A stretch of DNA of 64,000 bases, taken from the NCBI RefSeq assembly GCF_022532105.1, contig NZ_CP092832.1, positions 1,054,001-1,118,000 of the forward strand, given 5' to 3'. Each line of letters begins with the position of its first letter. The stretch's first letter is position 1. Origin of the DNA: Flavobacterium sp. HJ-32-4 (GTDB taxonomy: Bacteria > Bacteroidota > Bacteroidia > Flavobacteriales > Flavobacteriaceae). Below the pieces are notes generated by a model. That model saw only the letters and a program-made list of their open reading frames with translations, was not told the origin of the DNA and made no database searches. The translations under genes were made by a program, and so were the position numbers. Positions 53,956 through 62,775 of this stretch are shown piece after piece.

Positions 53956-53963
53956 CAAAAGTA
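53956..53963 (-). promoter_or_regulatory. -7 box of bioB
   Basis: On the minus strand TACTTTTG matches TAnnTTTG, 21 bp before the bioB ATG. A TTG (53989-53991, minus strand) is 25 bp away, too far for a standard -33. No BirA-like palindrome is visible. Confidence 0.5.
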
Positions 53964-54120
53964 GGGATTTCCACGGGAACTAAAAACACAATCGAATCTC
54001 CTCGTGCTTCACTACGCGTCACGATAACGTTATAGAAACTGGTGGGTAGTGTACGGTTAACCGCGACTGAAATGATAACTTGCCCCGACCAAACTTTTTT
54101 TCCAACCAAACCAACTATAA

Positions 54121-55821
54121 ATGAATACGTTTTCTACTGTTGACTATGCCGTGTTTATTACCTATTTCTTTCTTGTGGCCGGCTATGGCTACTGGGTGTA
54201 CCGCCGAAAGAAAGAAAAAGGAACGTCGGAATCAACGAATTTTTTCCTGGCGGAGGGTTCCCTGACGTGGTGGGCCATCGGTGCTTCGCTCATCGCGTCA
54301 AACATTTCAGCCGAGCAATTTATTGGGGCATCCGGACAAGGCTTTACGGTGGGGCTGGCCATCGCCGCTTATGAATGGGTGGCCGCCATTGCGTTGATCG
54401 TCGTTGCGGTATGGTTTATTCCCGTGTACCTCAAGAACCGCATCTTCACCATGCCGCAGTTTCTCGAACGGCGCTACAACCAAAGTGCATCGCTTATCAT
54501 GGCGGTCTTCTGGTTGTTTCTTTATGTGTTCGTCAACCTGACCTCGATCCTGTATCTGGGGGCTTTGGCTATCAATAATATGGCCGGAGGTGAGTATTTT
54601 CACCTGATTGTGGTCGTTATGGCCGTCTTCGCCCTCATCATCACGCTGGGAGGCATGAAGGTCATTGGCTTTACGGACGTCATACAGGTAGTGGTTTTGG
54701 TCATCGGAGGTTTGGCGACGACGTATATCGCATTGTGCCTGGTAGGCGAACATTTTGGTTTGGGAAGTGACGCCTGGGCGGGCTTCACCACCATGATGCA
54801 CCAAGCCCCGGATCATTTCAAGATGATTTTCGACAAACCCGGACCTAATTCCAGCCAGGAAGACATTGATAAGTACCTGCTGTTGCCGGGCGTGGCCATG
54901 TATTTCGCCGGTCAATGGATTACGAACCTTAATTATTGGGGATGTAACCAATATATCACACAGCGTGCCCTGGGTGCCGACCTGAAAACCGCCCGCACCG
55001 GTATTTTGTTTGCCGGCTTTATGAAACTGGCAATGCCGATTATTGTCATGTTGCCGGGTATTGCGGCGTATGTCATCTGGAAGGATGGTGGCCTGCAGGC
55101 GGAGATGGCAGCCGGAGGTGAATTTTCAGCCGACAACGCGTATTCGTCGATCTTAGGGTTTTTACCAGCGGGCCTTAAAGGACTTTCCCTCGCGGCATTG
55201 ACGGCGGCGATCGTTGCCTCGTTGGCCGGGAAAGCCAATAGTATCTCGACGATTTATACGCTTGACATTTACAAGAAATACATCAATACTGAGGCCAGTG
55301 AGAAGAAGCTCGTCCTCATGGGCCGTATCGCGATTTTGGTGGCCATGGTGCTTTCGGTGGTACTTACCTGGAACGACACCCTCGGCATTGGCATGAAAGG
55401 AGGCTTTACCTTTATCCAGAAATATACCGGATTTGTGAGTCCGGGCGTATTTGCCATGTTCATTCTCGGGATGTTCTGGAAGCGTACGACAGGTGCGGCG
55501 GCCATTACCGGATTGATTGCCGGTTTCCTGTTCTCGATCTTTTTCAATATGTATGCGGTCGATTGGTTCGGAGCCGAGACGTGGCTGTGGACGGCCTTCC
55601 GCAATTCCGAGAAGGTGTATGAAATTCCCTTCCTCATTGGGATGGGCTGGACATTCCTTTTCACCGTATTGCTTATGGTAGGGGTAAGCCTCGCAGGTCC
55701 GAAGCACAATCCGAAGGCGTTTGAGATCGATAGCAAGATGTTCCGGGTGGCGCCCTCCACATTGGCCCTGATTGTATTGACCCTGTTGATCTTCAGCGTA
55801 CTTTACGTTCGTTTTTGGTAA
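54121..55821 (+). CDS. Sodium/solute symporter (SGLT-like, SSS family)
   Basis: This 566-residue inner-membrane transporter has about 14 hydrophobic segments. The SSS signatures are LAEGSLTWWAIGASLIASNI, SAEQFIGASGQG (the sodium-binding and substrate helix) and NLNYWGCNQYITQRALGA, the SGLT-type block near the middle. KGLSLAALTAAIVASLAGKA (TM8/9 region) and FVSPGVFAMFILGMFWKRTT follow. Sodium-driven uptake of a sugar (glucose or galactose type) is most likely; myo-inositol or sialic acid are alternatives. It stands alone, divergent from bioB, with a strong terminator after it. No sugar enzymes adjoin it. Confidence 0.9.
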   Translation: MNTFSTVDYAVFITYFFLVAGYGYWVYRRKKEKGTSESTNFFLAEGSLTWWAIGASLIASNISAEQFIGASGQGFTVGLAIAAYEWVAAIALIVVAVWFIPVYLKNRIFTMPQFLERRYNQSASLIMAVFWLFLYVFVNLTSILYLGALAINNMAGGEYFHLIVVVMAVFALIITLGGMKVIGFTDVIQVVVLVIGGLATTYIALCLVGEHFGLGSDAWAGFTTMMHQAPDHFKMIFDKPGPNSSQEDIDKYLLLPGVAMYFAGQWITNLNYWGCNQYITQRALGADLKTARTGILFAGFMKLAMPIIVMLPGIAAYVIWKDGGLQAEMAAGGEFSADNAYSSILGFLPAGLKGLSLAALTAAIVASLAGKANSISTIYTLDIYKKYINTEASEKKLVLMGRIAILVAMVLSVVLTWNDTLGIGMKGGFTFIQKYTGFVSPGVFAMFILGMFWKRTTGAAAITGLIAGFLFSIFFNMYAVDWFGAETWLWTAFRNSEKVYEIPFLIGMGWTFLFTVLLMVGVSLAGPKHNPKAFEIDSKMFRVAPSTLALIVLTLLIFSVLYVRFW

Positions 55822-55834
55822 ATAGGATCCATTT

Positions 55835-55876
55835 AAAAAACAAAAAGACCGCTGTAGGGCGGTCTTTTTGTTTTTT
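55835..55876. terminator. Bidirectional terminator after the symporter
   Basis: An 18-bp perfect stem: AAAAAACAAAAAGACCGC (55835-55852) and its reverse complement (55859-55876), with a 6-nt loop. The A- and T-rich outer ends serve both converging transcripts. Confidence 0.9.
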
Positions 55877-55887
55877 GGGAGGAATGC

Positions 55888-56838
55888 TTAGTTCCGGCTT
55901 GACGTATAATCGGTTAAGTCGTCTACGCTGGAGCTGAATGAGAAGATGGAATTAAGGTTGAAGTAATTCCGTGGGTCGACGCAGTAGTCATACGCGAATT
56001 TCGCAAAGTCGAGTTTGGTTTCCTCGAACCCAAATTCCGATGCGATCTGCTTGATTTGGTTCACATTCATACAGTTTGCCGATACCACCTGCTTCGCTAC
56101 CTTGAGGCGGGTTTCGTCGAATCCCTGACCTTTAACGGCAGAAAGCGCCTTTGAGAAATCGCTTCCTGACATACAATATTGTCCGTTGCACCCGCGTGGG
56201 GCATCGTGATGGTCGTGTCCGTCATGCGAGCCTGTATGGGTTGTCGTAGTAGTGGTTTGCGTAATGGCGCCACCGCCCATATTGTCGTTAATGGAAATGC
56301 CCATACTGACTCCTTCTACATTTACACCCACACCAATACTGGTGCCCGTGGTTTGTGTGGTGGTCGTTGTAGTGGTTTGGCTCACACGACCCGGTGTTGG
56401 GGCGACTACTACTTCTCTCGGCGCACCGTAGTGTACGACATATACATTGGAAGGTGGAACGTAGCCTTGCACGACCGGAATCATCGAGAAAAAGTTCATC
56501 TTCATTTTCCCTGCTTTGTTTTTGTCGCGGCGGATTTTATAGGTCACATCCGAATAGATGCCATCGACATCAGCAATCGCAAGGTTGTTCTTGGTGATTT
56601 CTGATAAGGATTTGTCGGCGAAAACGACTTTCGCGCTGTAGTACGGTTGGGGAAGGTCTTCAATTCGGATGTTGGTCTGCGGAACGTCATTTTGAAGTTC
56701 TCCGTTCAGGTACAACTGGAATTTGTCTCCATCTTCCGAAAAAATGGTCAGGTGCCCAACGGGGCCCATTCCCATTTGTGCGAGCGCCATCGACGAGACA
56801 AAAAACAAAAGAAAAAGAGAGGTAATTTTCAGTTTCAT
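55888..56838 (-). CDS. Exported DUF4476-domain protein
   Basis: This 316-residue protein starts at ATG 56838 (MKLKITSLFLLFFVSSMALAQ, signal peptide); the frame to 56982 has no support. Residues 25-140 are a beta-rich N-terminal domain (GHLTIFSEDGDKFQLYLNG). A low-complexity Thr-rich linker TTTTTTTQTTG and a His/Asp-rich GSHDGHDHHDAPRG segment sit in the middle and may bind metal. The C-terminal 90 residues are a DUF4476 helical domain (SGSDFSKALSAVKGQGFDET, CMNVNQIKQIASEFGFEET). The function is unknown; location is periplasmic or outer-membrane-associated. Confidence 0.85.
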   Translation of the reverse strand: MKLKITSLFLLFFVSSMALAQMGMGPVGHLTIFSEDGDKFQLYLNGELQNDVPQTNIRIEDLPQPYYSAKVVFADKSLSEITKNNLAIADVDGIYSDVTYKIRRDKNKAGKMKMNFFSMIPVVQGYVPPSNVYVVHYGAPREVVVAPTPGRVSQTTTTTTTQTTGTSIGVGVNVEGVSMGISINDNMGGGAITQTTTTTTHTGSHDGHDHHDAPRGCNGQYCMSGSDFSKALSAVKGQGFDETRLKVAKQVVSANCMNVNQIKQIASEFGFEETKLDFAKFAYDYCVDPRNYFNLNSIFSFSSSVDDLTDYTSSRN

Positions 56839-56903
56839 AAAGGGTGTTTTTTTGCCAAATATAGTTTTTTTTGTAACAATACAGTAAAAATGTATTTCCA
56901 TAA

Positions 56904-56927
56904 AAAAACAGGCTCGTGGCCTGTTTT
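56904..56927 (-). terminator. Terminator of the Omp28-like gene
   Basis: AAAACAGGC (56905-56913) pairs with GCCTGTTTT (56919-56927); on the minus strand it is followed by a run of seven T. It lies 6 bp after the stop of the Omp28-like gene. Confidence 0.85.
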
Positions 56928-56932
56928 CTTTT

Positions 56933-57984
56933 TTAAAGTTCCTGGAAGGTTTGCTGTTCTCCCGTTTCGGCGGATCGCACATTCAGCGCTGCGTTGGTGG
57001 TCGCATCGGTAATAAAGGCGACGATTTCCGTTTTTTCAGGGTTTGCCACGTTCGAAGGCATTGGGATATTGAACGAGCGTGTATATACCCGGCCGGACCG
57101 CACATCGGCATCCGGGATGGCTTCACCCAACAACGGGGTGAGGCATGAACGCAGGACGTGGTTGTGCTCGAAATTCAGCAGGAGGTCTACGCCACCATAA
57201 TACGAGGTGTAATTGTGCTGGTCGTAAATAAGACCGTTTTCCACTACATATACCACCAATTTCGCATTCGTCAGGTTCTTGCTGGTTTTGACTTTAACGT
57301 CGATACTCAGATTATTTCCGGTACGGGTTGACTGTATGGCCAGGCCGACCCGTGGGTTCTCGCCTTGTGTCAAGGCCAATACCTGTGCGACTTTATTCGG
57401 TTCAGGATAACTCCACAGTGTTTTCCGGTTCAACAATCCTTTTGGATAGCCCGGAATGGCGATCATCGATTCGAGTTCGTCGGTGTTGTAGTTGTATGGA
57501 TCGTAAAACGCGTCGGCCGGATTTGAACTTGCCCGGTGGATACCGACCGCCACGACATTAGTCGTCTGTTGTTTTACCAATTCAATGCCATACGCCACCC
57601 GCGGACAATAGCCACACCAAGTGCCCGTGTAGTCTTCGATCAGCACGTTTTTCGCAAACAAGACCTCCGATCCGTCATGGAACCGTACTTCGATTTCATT
57701 GGATGGGATGTCCCTAAACACGGCTTTCACCTTATGCGTTCCGATCAGTGAGGAGGTGAAGGTGTGTCCGTCAATGGCTACACCGTCCACATAGAACGTG
57801 GCTTCATCGGTAAGATCGTCGCCGTCAATATTGAGAAGCCGGAACGAAATGGCTTCATCGATCAACTGCAGCGAAACGTCGGCTGATAAGGTGGTTGAAA
57901 TGGATTGGTCAATGGTATATTCCGACTGGGCCATCCTGATAGCAGGACGGCAAATAGGGTACATACCGAAAAAAGATATTTCAT
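56933..57984 (-). CDS. Omp28-related lipoprotein, apparent frameshift in the signal peptide
   Basis: The mature part (about 335 residues, from MAQSEYTIDQS to the stop at 56933) is an Omp28-related protein: VLIEDYTGTWCGYCPRVAYG is its thioredoxin-like CxxC block and the rest is strand-rich. The upstream reading frame of this part lacks a signal peptide. A lipoprotein signal peptide is present in another frame from ATG 57984, MKYLFSVCTLFAVLLSG, and joins the mature part if one base is restored in the next codon (TG to TGC/T), giving the lipobox LLSGC followed by AQSEY. This ATG lies 2 bp beyond the stop of the previous gene. The frameshift could be real, a sequencing error or phase variation. 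Confidence 0.8.
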
Positions 57985-57986
57985 AG

Positions 57987-58706
57987 CTATTCTTTGATAA
58001 TGCGAATGTTCGCCTGTGCTCCGGTTTTAGAGGTAAAGTGCAGGAGGTAGGCACCCGTCGCCAATCCAGACAGGTCAACCGACTGTTGTCCGTTGATGGT
58101 GGCGTGGCGCAGCGACTGTCCGTTCAGGTTGAAGACTTCCATCATCACCGGTTCCTGGCTCTCCACGTCCACAGCATTCGTTACTTTGGTCTGCTTTACC
58201 TGTACGCCCAGCTTCGCCAGATCCGCAAATGTTCCGACGGAAAGGTTCGGGTTGTATTGGTATTTGAATGACAGCAGGTCGCCTACGTAGGTGCCGTCGT
58301 CGGTAGTCTCAACAAAGGTCAGCGTGTATTCGATAGGATAATTGATGCCGTCGCCTGCATTGCTGTTCCAGAAGTGGTCACCGTTGGGGGTAATATCGCC
58401 TGGCGCAATTTCAATTGGAAAGCTGGGCGGCACGAGCAACCCTGCTGACACATTATACAGACACACACCGAAACAGAACTGCACGCTGCTGCCGGTCGTG
58501 TTTGTCATGTTCGTCATTTTCAGCTTGAGGAAAATCGGTTCAGACGTGTTGTTGGCTACGCGGAAGGGCAACTCTGATGCAATCGCCGTCGTATTGAAGG
58601 TAAATATTTGGCCGTTTGTGATCACGTTACCATCTGTAGTGACGGTAATCTGTGCCTGTAACGCGAGGGCAAGTAAGGAAAACCCAAGTACAAAAAACTT
58701 TTTCAT
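57987..58706 (-). CDS. Por-secreted small protein (T9SS type A sorting domain)
   Basis: This 239-residue protein starts at MKKFFVLGFSLLALALQAQ, ATG 58706, three codons after an alternative ATG at 58715. Residues 20-150 are an Ig-like beta domain typical of secreted flavobacterial proteins (FRVANNTSEPIFLKLKM, with a disulfide candidate QFCFGVCLYN). The C-terminal 70 residues are a type A sorting domain (MMEVFNLNGQSLRHA, LATGAYLLHFTSKTG, RIIKE). It is co-transcribed with the Omp28-like gene. Function unknown. Confidence 0.85.
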   Translation of the reverse strand: MKKFFVLGFSLLALALQAQITVTTDGNVITNGQIFTFNTTAIASELPFRVANNTSEPIFLKLKMTNMTNTTGSSVQFCFGVCLYNVSAGLLVPPSFPIEIAPGDITPNGDHFWNSNAGDGINYPIEYTLTFVETTDDGTYVGDLLSFKYQYNPNLSVGTFADLAKLGVQVKQTKVTNAVDVESQEPVMMEVFNLNGQSLRHATINGQQSVDLSGLATGAYLLHFTSKTGAQANIRIIKE

Positions 58707-58731
58707 AGTGTTCATTCGTAGTAAGCAAAAA

Positions 58732-58757
58732 GCTATCGGGGTTTGACGCCCGATAGC
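58732..58757 (-). terminator. Terminator of the thioredoxin-fold Por-secreted gene
   Basis: GCTATCGGG (58732-58740) and CCCGATAGC (58749-58757) pair perfectly; on the minus strand the stem is followed by TTTTTGC. It lies 33 bp after the stop at 58790. Confidence 0.85.
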
Positions 58758-58789
58758 ATTTTAGGTAATTATGTTGTGATGTCGTCTGA

Positions 58790-60238
58790 TTATTGGATAA
58801 CCAGTTTCTCGACTTTTTCTGTTTTAGACCCTGAAACTTTGGCGAGGTATACACCGCGCTGCAGGGAAGTCAGGTTCATCGTATCGCCATTTTGGATCGT
58901 AGACGATTCAAAGACTACTTTTCCGGTAAGGTCAGACACTACCACGCGAACCGGTTCAAGTGTCGTAAAGGTAAACAATCCGGAAGAAGGGTTCGGGTAA
59001 ATACCGAAGGCATTTGCTTCGTTGTCAACGGTGCCCAGGTTGGCAACCGTTTTGAACGCCGCCGGAATGGCTAACGAAGTGCCGAAATTTCCAACGGCCT
59101 GCTCAAAAATCGTTTCACCATTCGCTTTCACTTCAATTCCGTGTGGTGTGTTGCCATAGCCCCATCCGTCACCGTAGGAGTCAGACAGGGTGAAACTGTA
59201 ACAATCGTCGAGGCTCAGGGTAGCGGTCTCCGTGAGGGTCGTGTTGGCATCAGGTCCGCCGCCGCCGTCAGCATTTGGGCCAACGGAATAAGGACCACCA
59301 GATGCCACCACAGTGCCGGCGCTGTTTTTCAACGTCCATGATGCTTCACTTGCGTAGTTATCTGTGTAGATCAGAATTTCGACATTCGTTTGGTCTGTCG
59401 GATTGGCCATGGCGATGGACACCGGTTGGCTGGCAAACGCGGCGTTGAAAGGGGCAACCGTATTGATGGCGCTCAATTCAATGTTGTAGTTTGAGGCCGG
59501 GTTGAAGGTCGTAGACGGAAAGTTTACGACCACCTGCTGGTATTGCAGGGCGTTGCCGCTATAGGGAGCCGATGCGACTACCTGTCCATTTTCTTTCAGT
59601 ACAGCCGTGGCACTAGTGATGGCATTTTTACCGTAGTTTTTCATTTTCGCACTGAACGAAGCTGTCGGCTCGCAGAAACGCAAATCGTCGGCTGTGAGGT
59701 TGGCGTGGTTTTGCACCCCGGTCAACGCGCCACAGTTATTGTTGATGTTGTTTCGAAGGGAAGACAACGACAACGACGAAGAGAATTCATAGGTCGTTCC
59801 GGCAGGGCAAATACGGTAGAGGGTAGGGAAGTAGGTAATCTGATAGAGATCCGCAATTTCCGCACTGTCCACGATGGCATAAGGTGAGCCATCGACCCAG
59901 TTACCCTGGGTATTTCCTCCGGTGCCGTAAAGGTCTTCGGTTGTAGTAGAAGGGTCTCCTTCCACAAAAATCACCACGACTTCATTCGAACCGCCTCCGC
60001 CGAAGGATTCATACAGGTCGGCTAGTTTGTGGGATCCTTTGTACGCCCAACACGGACCGCACCAGGTAGCGGAGATGTCGAGGATTACCGTTTTACCCTC
60101 CGCGAGATATTCCGAAAGGGTATGTGTATTTCCATTTAGGTCTGTCACCGTAAAATCCGGTGCCGTACTGCCGTTCGGCAACTGGGCAAAAGCTGCCAGT
60201 CCGGAAAACAGCAAAAGCGAGAGTAATGTTTTCTTCAT
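58790..60238 (-). CDS. Por-secreted protein with N-terminal thioredoxin fold
   Basis: This 482-residue protein starts with a signal peptide (MKKTLLSLLLFSGLAAFAQ). Residues 20-165 are a TlpA/thioredoxin-like domain with the active site DISATWCGPCWAYKG. A middle part has strand-rich repeats (NYGKNAITSATAVLKENGQV) and a DSYGDGWGYGN block of the type found in secreted Bacteroidetes proteins. The last 75 residues are a type A sorting domain (FGIYPNPSSGLFTFTT, VVVSDLTGKVVFESS, RGVYLAKVSG). It would act at the cell surface or outside the cell, possibly in oxidative folding of secreted proteins. Confidence 0.9.
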   Translation of the reverse strand: MKKTLLSLLLFSGLAAFAQLPNGSTAPDFTVTDLNGNTHTLSEYLAEGKTVILDISATWCGPCWAYKGSHKLADLYESFGGGGSNEVVVIFVEGDPSTTTEDLYGTGGNTQGNWVDGSPYAIVDSAEIADLYQITYFPTLYRICPAGTTYEFSSSLSLSSLRNNINNNCGALTGVQNHANLTADDLRFCEPTASFSAKMKNYGKNAITSATAVLKENGQVVASAPYSGNALQYQQVVVNFPSTTFNPASNYNIELSAINTVAPFNAAFASQPVSIAMANPTDQTNVEILIYTDNYASEASWTLKNSAGTVVASGGPYSVGPNADGGGGPDANTTLTETATLSLDDCYSFTLSDSYGDGWGYGNTPHGIEVKANGETIFEQAVGNFGTSLAIPAAFKTVANLGTVDNEANAFGIYPNPSSGLFTFTTLEPVRVVVSDLTGKVVFESSTIQNGDTMNLTSLQRGVYLAKVSGSKTEKVEKLVIQ

Positions 60239-60530
60239 GTAATGGAGTTTAGATGTGGTAGGTAAGTTGTCTTAAATTCCTTAGAATCACTAAGGTGGCC
60301 GCAATGTAGGAAATTTTCCTTCAGGTAACAATAGCGCTTTTGGAATTATCCACTACTTTTTTTGTTCCGTCACAAAATCGCCTGAAACTGTTTGGTTTTT
60401 CCAAGAATCCCGCATCAAATCACAAAATAGACTGCATTTCTTTTAATTTCCAACATGCAAATAACCGTTGTGGTCGGTAACTATCCCATCATATTTTCTT
60501 AATATTGCCGCGACCACCAAACCCAGGCAT
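60239..60530. other. Divergent intergenic region without a gene
   Basis: This region separates the Por-secreted thioredoxin-fold gene (minus) from the TlpA-like gene (plus). A palindrome CCTTAG (60279-60284) / CTAAGG (60290-60295) lies in the leader of the minus-strand gene. TAATATTG at 60500-60507 weakly resembles a TAnnTTTG box for the plus-strand gene. I see no gene or RNA. Confidence 0.5.
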
Positions 60531-61007
60531 ATGAAAAAACTCCTCCTGCTCCTGTTGCTGGCTTCCGGCGCGGCGCACGCCCAAAAAGAAATGCCGGCTG
60601 TCACACTGAAGTCGCCGGATAATAAGTCGTTTAACGTAAAAGAGGACTTTTCCGAGCCCGATAAACTCTATGTCTTTTCATTCTGGGCAACCTGGTGTGT
60701 GCCCTGCATTAACGAGCTTGATGCCATCAAGGAAAAGTATGGTGACTGGTCGAAAGAACTGAACTTCCAGGTAGTGGCCATTTCCATCGATGACAGCCGA
60801 ACCCAAAAGCGGGTACGTCCGTTGTTGTCAGGGAAAGAATGGCCGTATGCCATCCTGCTCGACAGCAACCAGGAACTCAAACGGGCACTGGCCGTGGCGA
60901 ATGTTCCGTATACGGTTGTCGTGAAAAACAAGAAAATCGTCTACATCCACAATGGGTATAGCCAGGGTGCCGAGAAGGAACTCTTTGAAAAACTGAAGAC
61001 GCTGTGA
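60531..61007 (+). CDS. TlpA-family thioredoxin-like protein
   Basis: This 158-residue periplasmic protein starts at ATG 60531 (MKKLLLLLLLASGAAHAQ, signal peptide); an in-frame ATG at 60468 would add a stretch unlike a signal peptide. The thioredoxin fold has the active site SFWATWCVPCINELDAI and the later cis-Pro block NVPYTVVVKNKKIVY. It is probably a disulfide reductase. Its stop overlaps the next start (TGATG at 61005-61009), so it is coupled to the DUF6029 gene, which suggests a shared function. Confidence 0.9.
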   Translation: MKKLLLLLLLASGAAHAQKEMPAVTLKSPDNKSFNVKEDFSEPDKLYVFSFWATWCVPCINELDAIKEKYGDWSKELNFQVVAISIDDSRTQKRVRPLLSGKEWPYAILLDSNQELKRALAVANVPYTVVVKNKKIVYIHNGYSQGAEKELFEKLKTL

Positions 61008-62701
61008 TGAGACGGTATTTTTTCGCATGGGCGCTTTGCGCGGCCGTCGCCGTACAGGCACAGGAGGAGCAGAAAACAGACTATGGTAAGCTTTTCGGCG
61101 GATTTGAATCGAATTCGGCCTGGTACCTAAATGATAAAGGACGTAACCTGTCGCATCCGGAGGATCCGTTTCGTTCGAATAATTACCTCCAACTCAATTA
61201 CCAATACAAGAAATGGACAGCGGGCATACAGGCGGAATCCTACGCACCCTCGGCCCTGCTGAATTATAATCCGGGTTTTGACGGCACGGATCTCGGACTC
61301 TATTTCGTATCCTACAACTCCACCAAACTCGATGTCACCGTCGGGCATTTTTATGAACAGTTCGGTTCCGGGCTCATCTTCCGTGCCTGGGAAGACCGGG
61401 CATTGGGTATCAATACCGCGCTTCGGGGCGGACGTATTGTGTGGCGACCAATTGACGCCCTCCGCCTAACGGCCATCGCCGGACGGCAGCGAAGCGGTTT
61501 TGGTGTGGCAAAAGGCGATGTTTATGGCTTCGATTCGGACCTGAACGTATCTAAATGGCTGAAGTTCTCTTCATCTGACCTGTCGTTTGGCTTCAGTTGG
61601 CTGGGGCGCTATGAGAAGGTAGAAGATTTCGAACCGGCCTTGTTCGACGAATTGACGAATGCTTATTCGGGCCGTTTCAATTTCATCCATAACGCCTTTT
61701 ACCTGTCAGGGGAATACGATTACAAAACGCGCGATGCGGTGCCGGATGCGCAGTTGAACATCAATAACAACTTTGCCCGGTCGGGCAATGCGACCCTCAT
61801 CAACTTTGGTTATTCCGGAAAGGGATTGGGTATCGATGCTACGCTCCGCCGTATCGAAAACATGCTTTTCCTGTCAGAGCGCGAGCCGACCCCGGCACCG
61901 GACGGCGTTTCCTCAAGCCTCAATTATAATGATAAGGTGCTAGGCTTCCTCCCGGCACTCACCAAACAGCACCACTCGAACCTGGCCAATATCTACGTCT
62001 ACCAGGCGCAGGCCCGTGTTGACTACATCGACCCTACGATCATGAAGGCTGGAGAGACCGGCGGGCAAATCGATGTGTTTTACGATTTCGCCAAGGATAC
62101 GCCGCTGGGAGGCAAATACGGTACGAAGATTGCCGCCAACGCCTCGAGTTGGTACAACCTTGCGGGCAATTACCGCTTCATTCCGGTCGATTACCACACG
62201 AAATTCTTTGGAGTAGGACAGAAATACTACTCCGACTACAACCTCGAAATCCGCAAGCAATTGTCAGAGAAATGGCATTCGGCCTTCTATTACGTCAACC
62301 AGTATTATGACCGGTTGTGGCAAGGGCAGGGAAGCGAAGTGGTGAAAACGAACATTTTGGACGCTGAGGTTACCTATAACTTTTCTGCCAGTCGTTCCAT
62401 CCGCGTTGAGGGCGAACACATGTGGGCCGATGCCGACAAAAAGAACTGGGCGGGTGCTACCGTCGAGTTTAATGTAAATGACCACTATTCGTTTTATGTG
62501 TGGGATATCTACAACTACGGCAACGACGACGAGAGCCAGCAAACCCACTATTACAATTTTGGCGGGTCGTATCGAAAAGGATCGACACGCCTGGCGCTCA
62601 ACTATGGGCGGCAACGGGGCGGACTCGTGTGCGTCGGAGGCGTTTGTCGTTTCGTTCCGGAAAGCACCGGACTCACGATTTCGCTGAGTACGGCGTTTTA
62701 A
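61007..62701 (+). CDS. DUF6029 outer-membrane beta-barrel-like protein
   Basis: This 564-residue protein starts at ATG 61007 (signal peptide MRRYFFAWALCAAVAVQAQ), overlapping the TlpA-like stop; a GTG one codon earlier is less likely. After the signal it is built of amphipathic strands with aromatic ends and ends LTISLSTAF, as expected of an outer-membrane barrel. Conserved stretches include GLYFVSYNSTKLDVTVGHFY and GFGYSGKGLGIDATLRR-like FGYSGKGLGIDATLRRIE. The family (DUF6029) has no assigned function. Overlap with a TlpA-like gene suggests that thiol exchange is relevant to its maturation; a CVGGVC pair near the C-terminus may form a disulfide. Confidence 0.85.
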   Translation: MRRYFFAWALCAAVAVQAQEEQKTDYGKLFGGFESNSAWYLNDKGRNLSHPEDPFRSNNYLQLNYQYKKWTAGIQAESYAPSALLNYNPGFDGTDLGLYFVSYNSTKLDVTVGHFYEQFGSGLIFRAWEDRALGINTALRGGRIVWRPIDALRLTAIAGRQRSGFGVAKGDVYGFDSDLNVSKWLKFSSSDLSFGFSWLGRYEKVEDFEPALFDELTNAYSGRFNFIHNAFYLSGEYDYKTRDAVPDAQLNINNNFARSGNATLINFGYSGKGLGIDATLRRIENMLFLSEREPTPAPDGVSSSLNYNDKVLGFLPALTKQHHSNLANIYVYQAQARVDYIDPTIMKAGETGGQIDVFYDFAKDTPLGGKYGTKIAANASSWYNLAGNYRFIPVDYHTKFFGVGQKYYSDYNLEIRKQLSEKWHSAFYYVNQYYDRLWQGQGSEVVKTNILDAEVTYNFSASRSIRVEGEHMWADADKKNWAGATVEFNVNDHYSFYVWDIYNYGNDDESQQTHYYNFGGSYRKGSTRLALNYGRQRGGLVCVGGVCRFVPESTGLTISLSTAF

Positions 62702-62775
62702 GGGGTAGTTTCAAGGGGCAAAGTGAGGCGTGACTTCCCATCTTTTTCCTTACTTTTACGCGAAATTCGTCGTCT

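Noticed and set aside
54018..54040. ATAACGTTAT palindrome in the bioB / symporter divergent region as an operator
   Set aside because: Only 10 bp of A/T-rich symmetry, not repeated, and not positioned at a recognisable promoter element; chance occurrence is likely.
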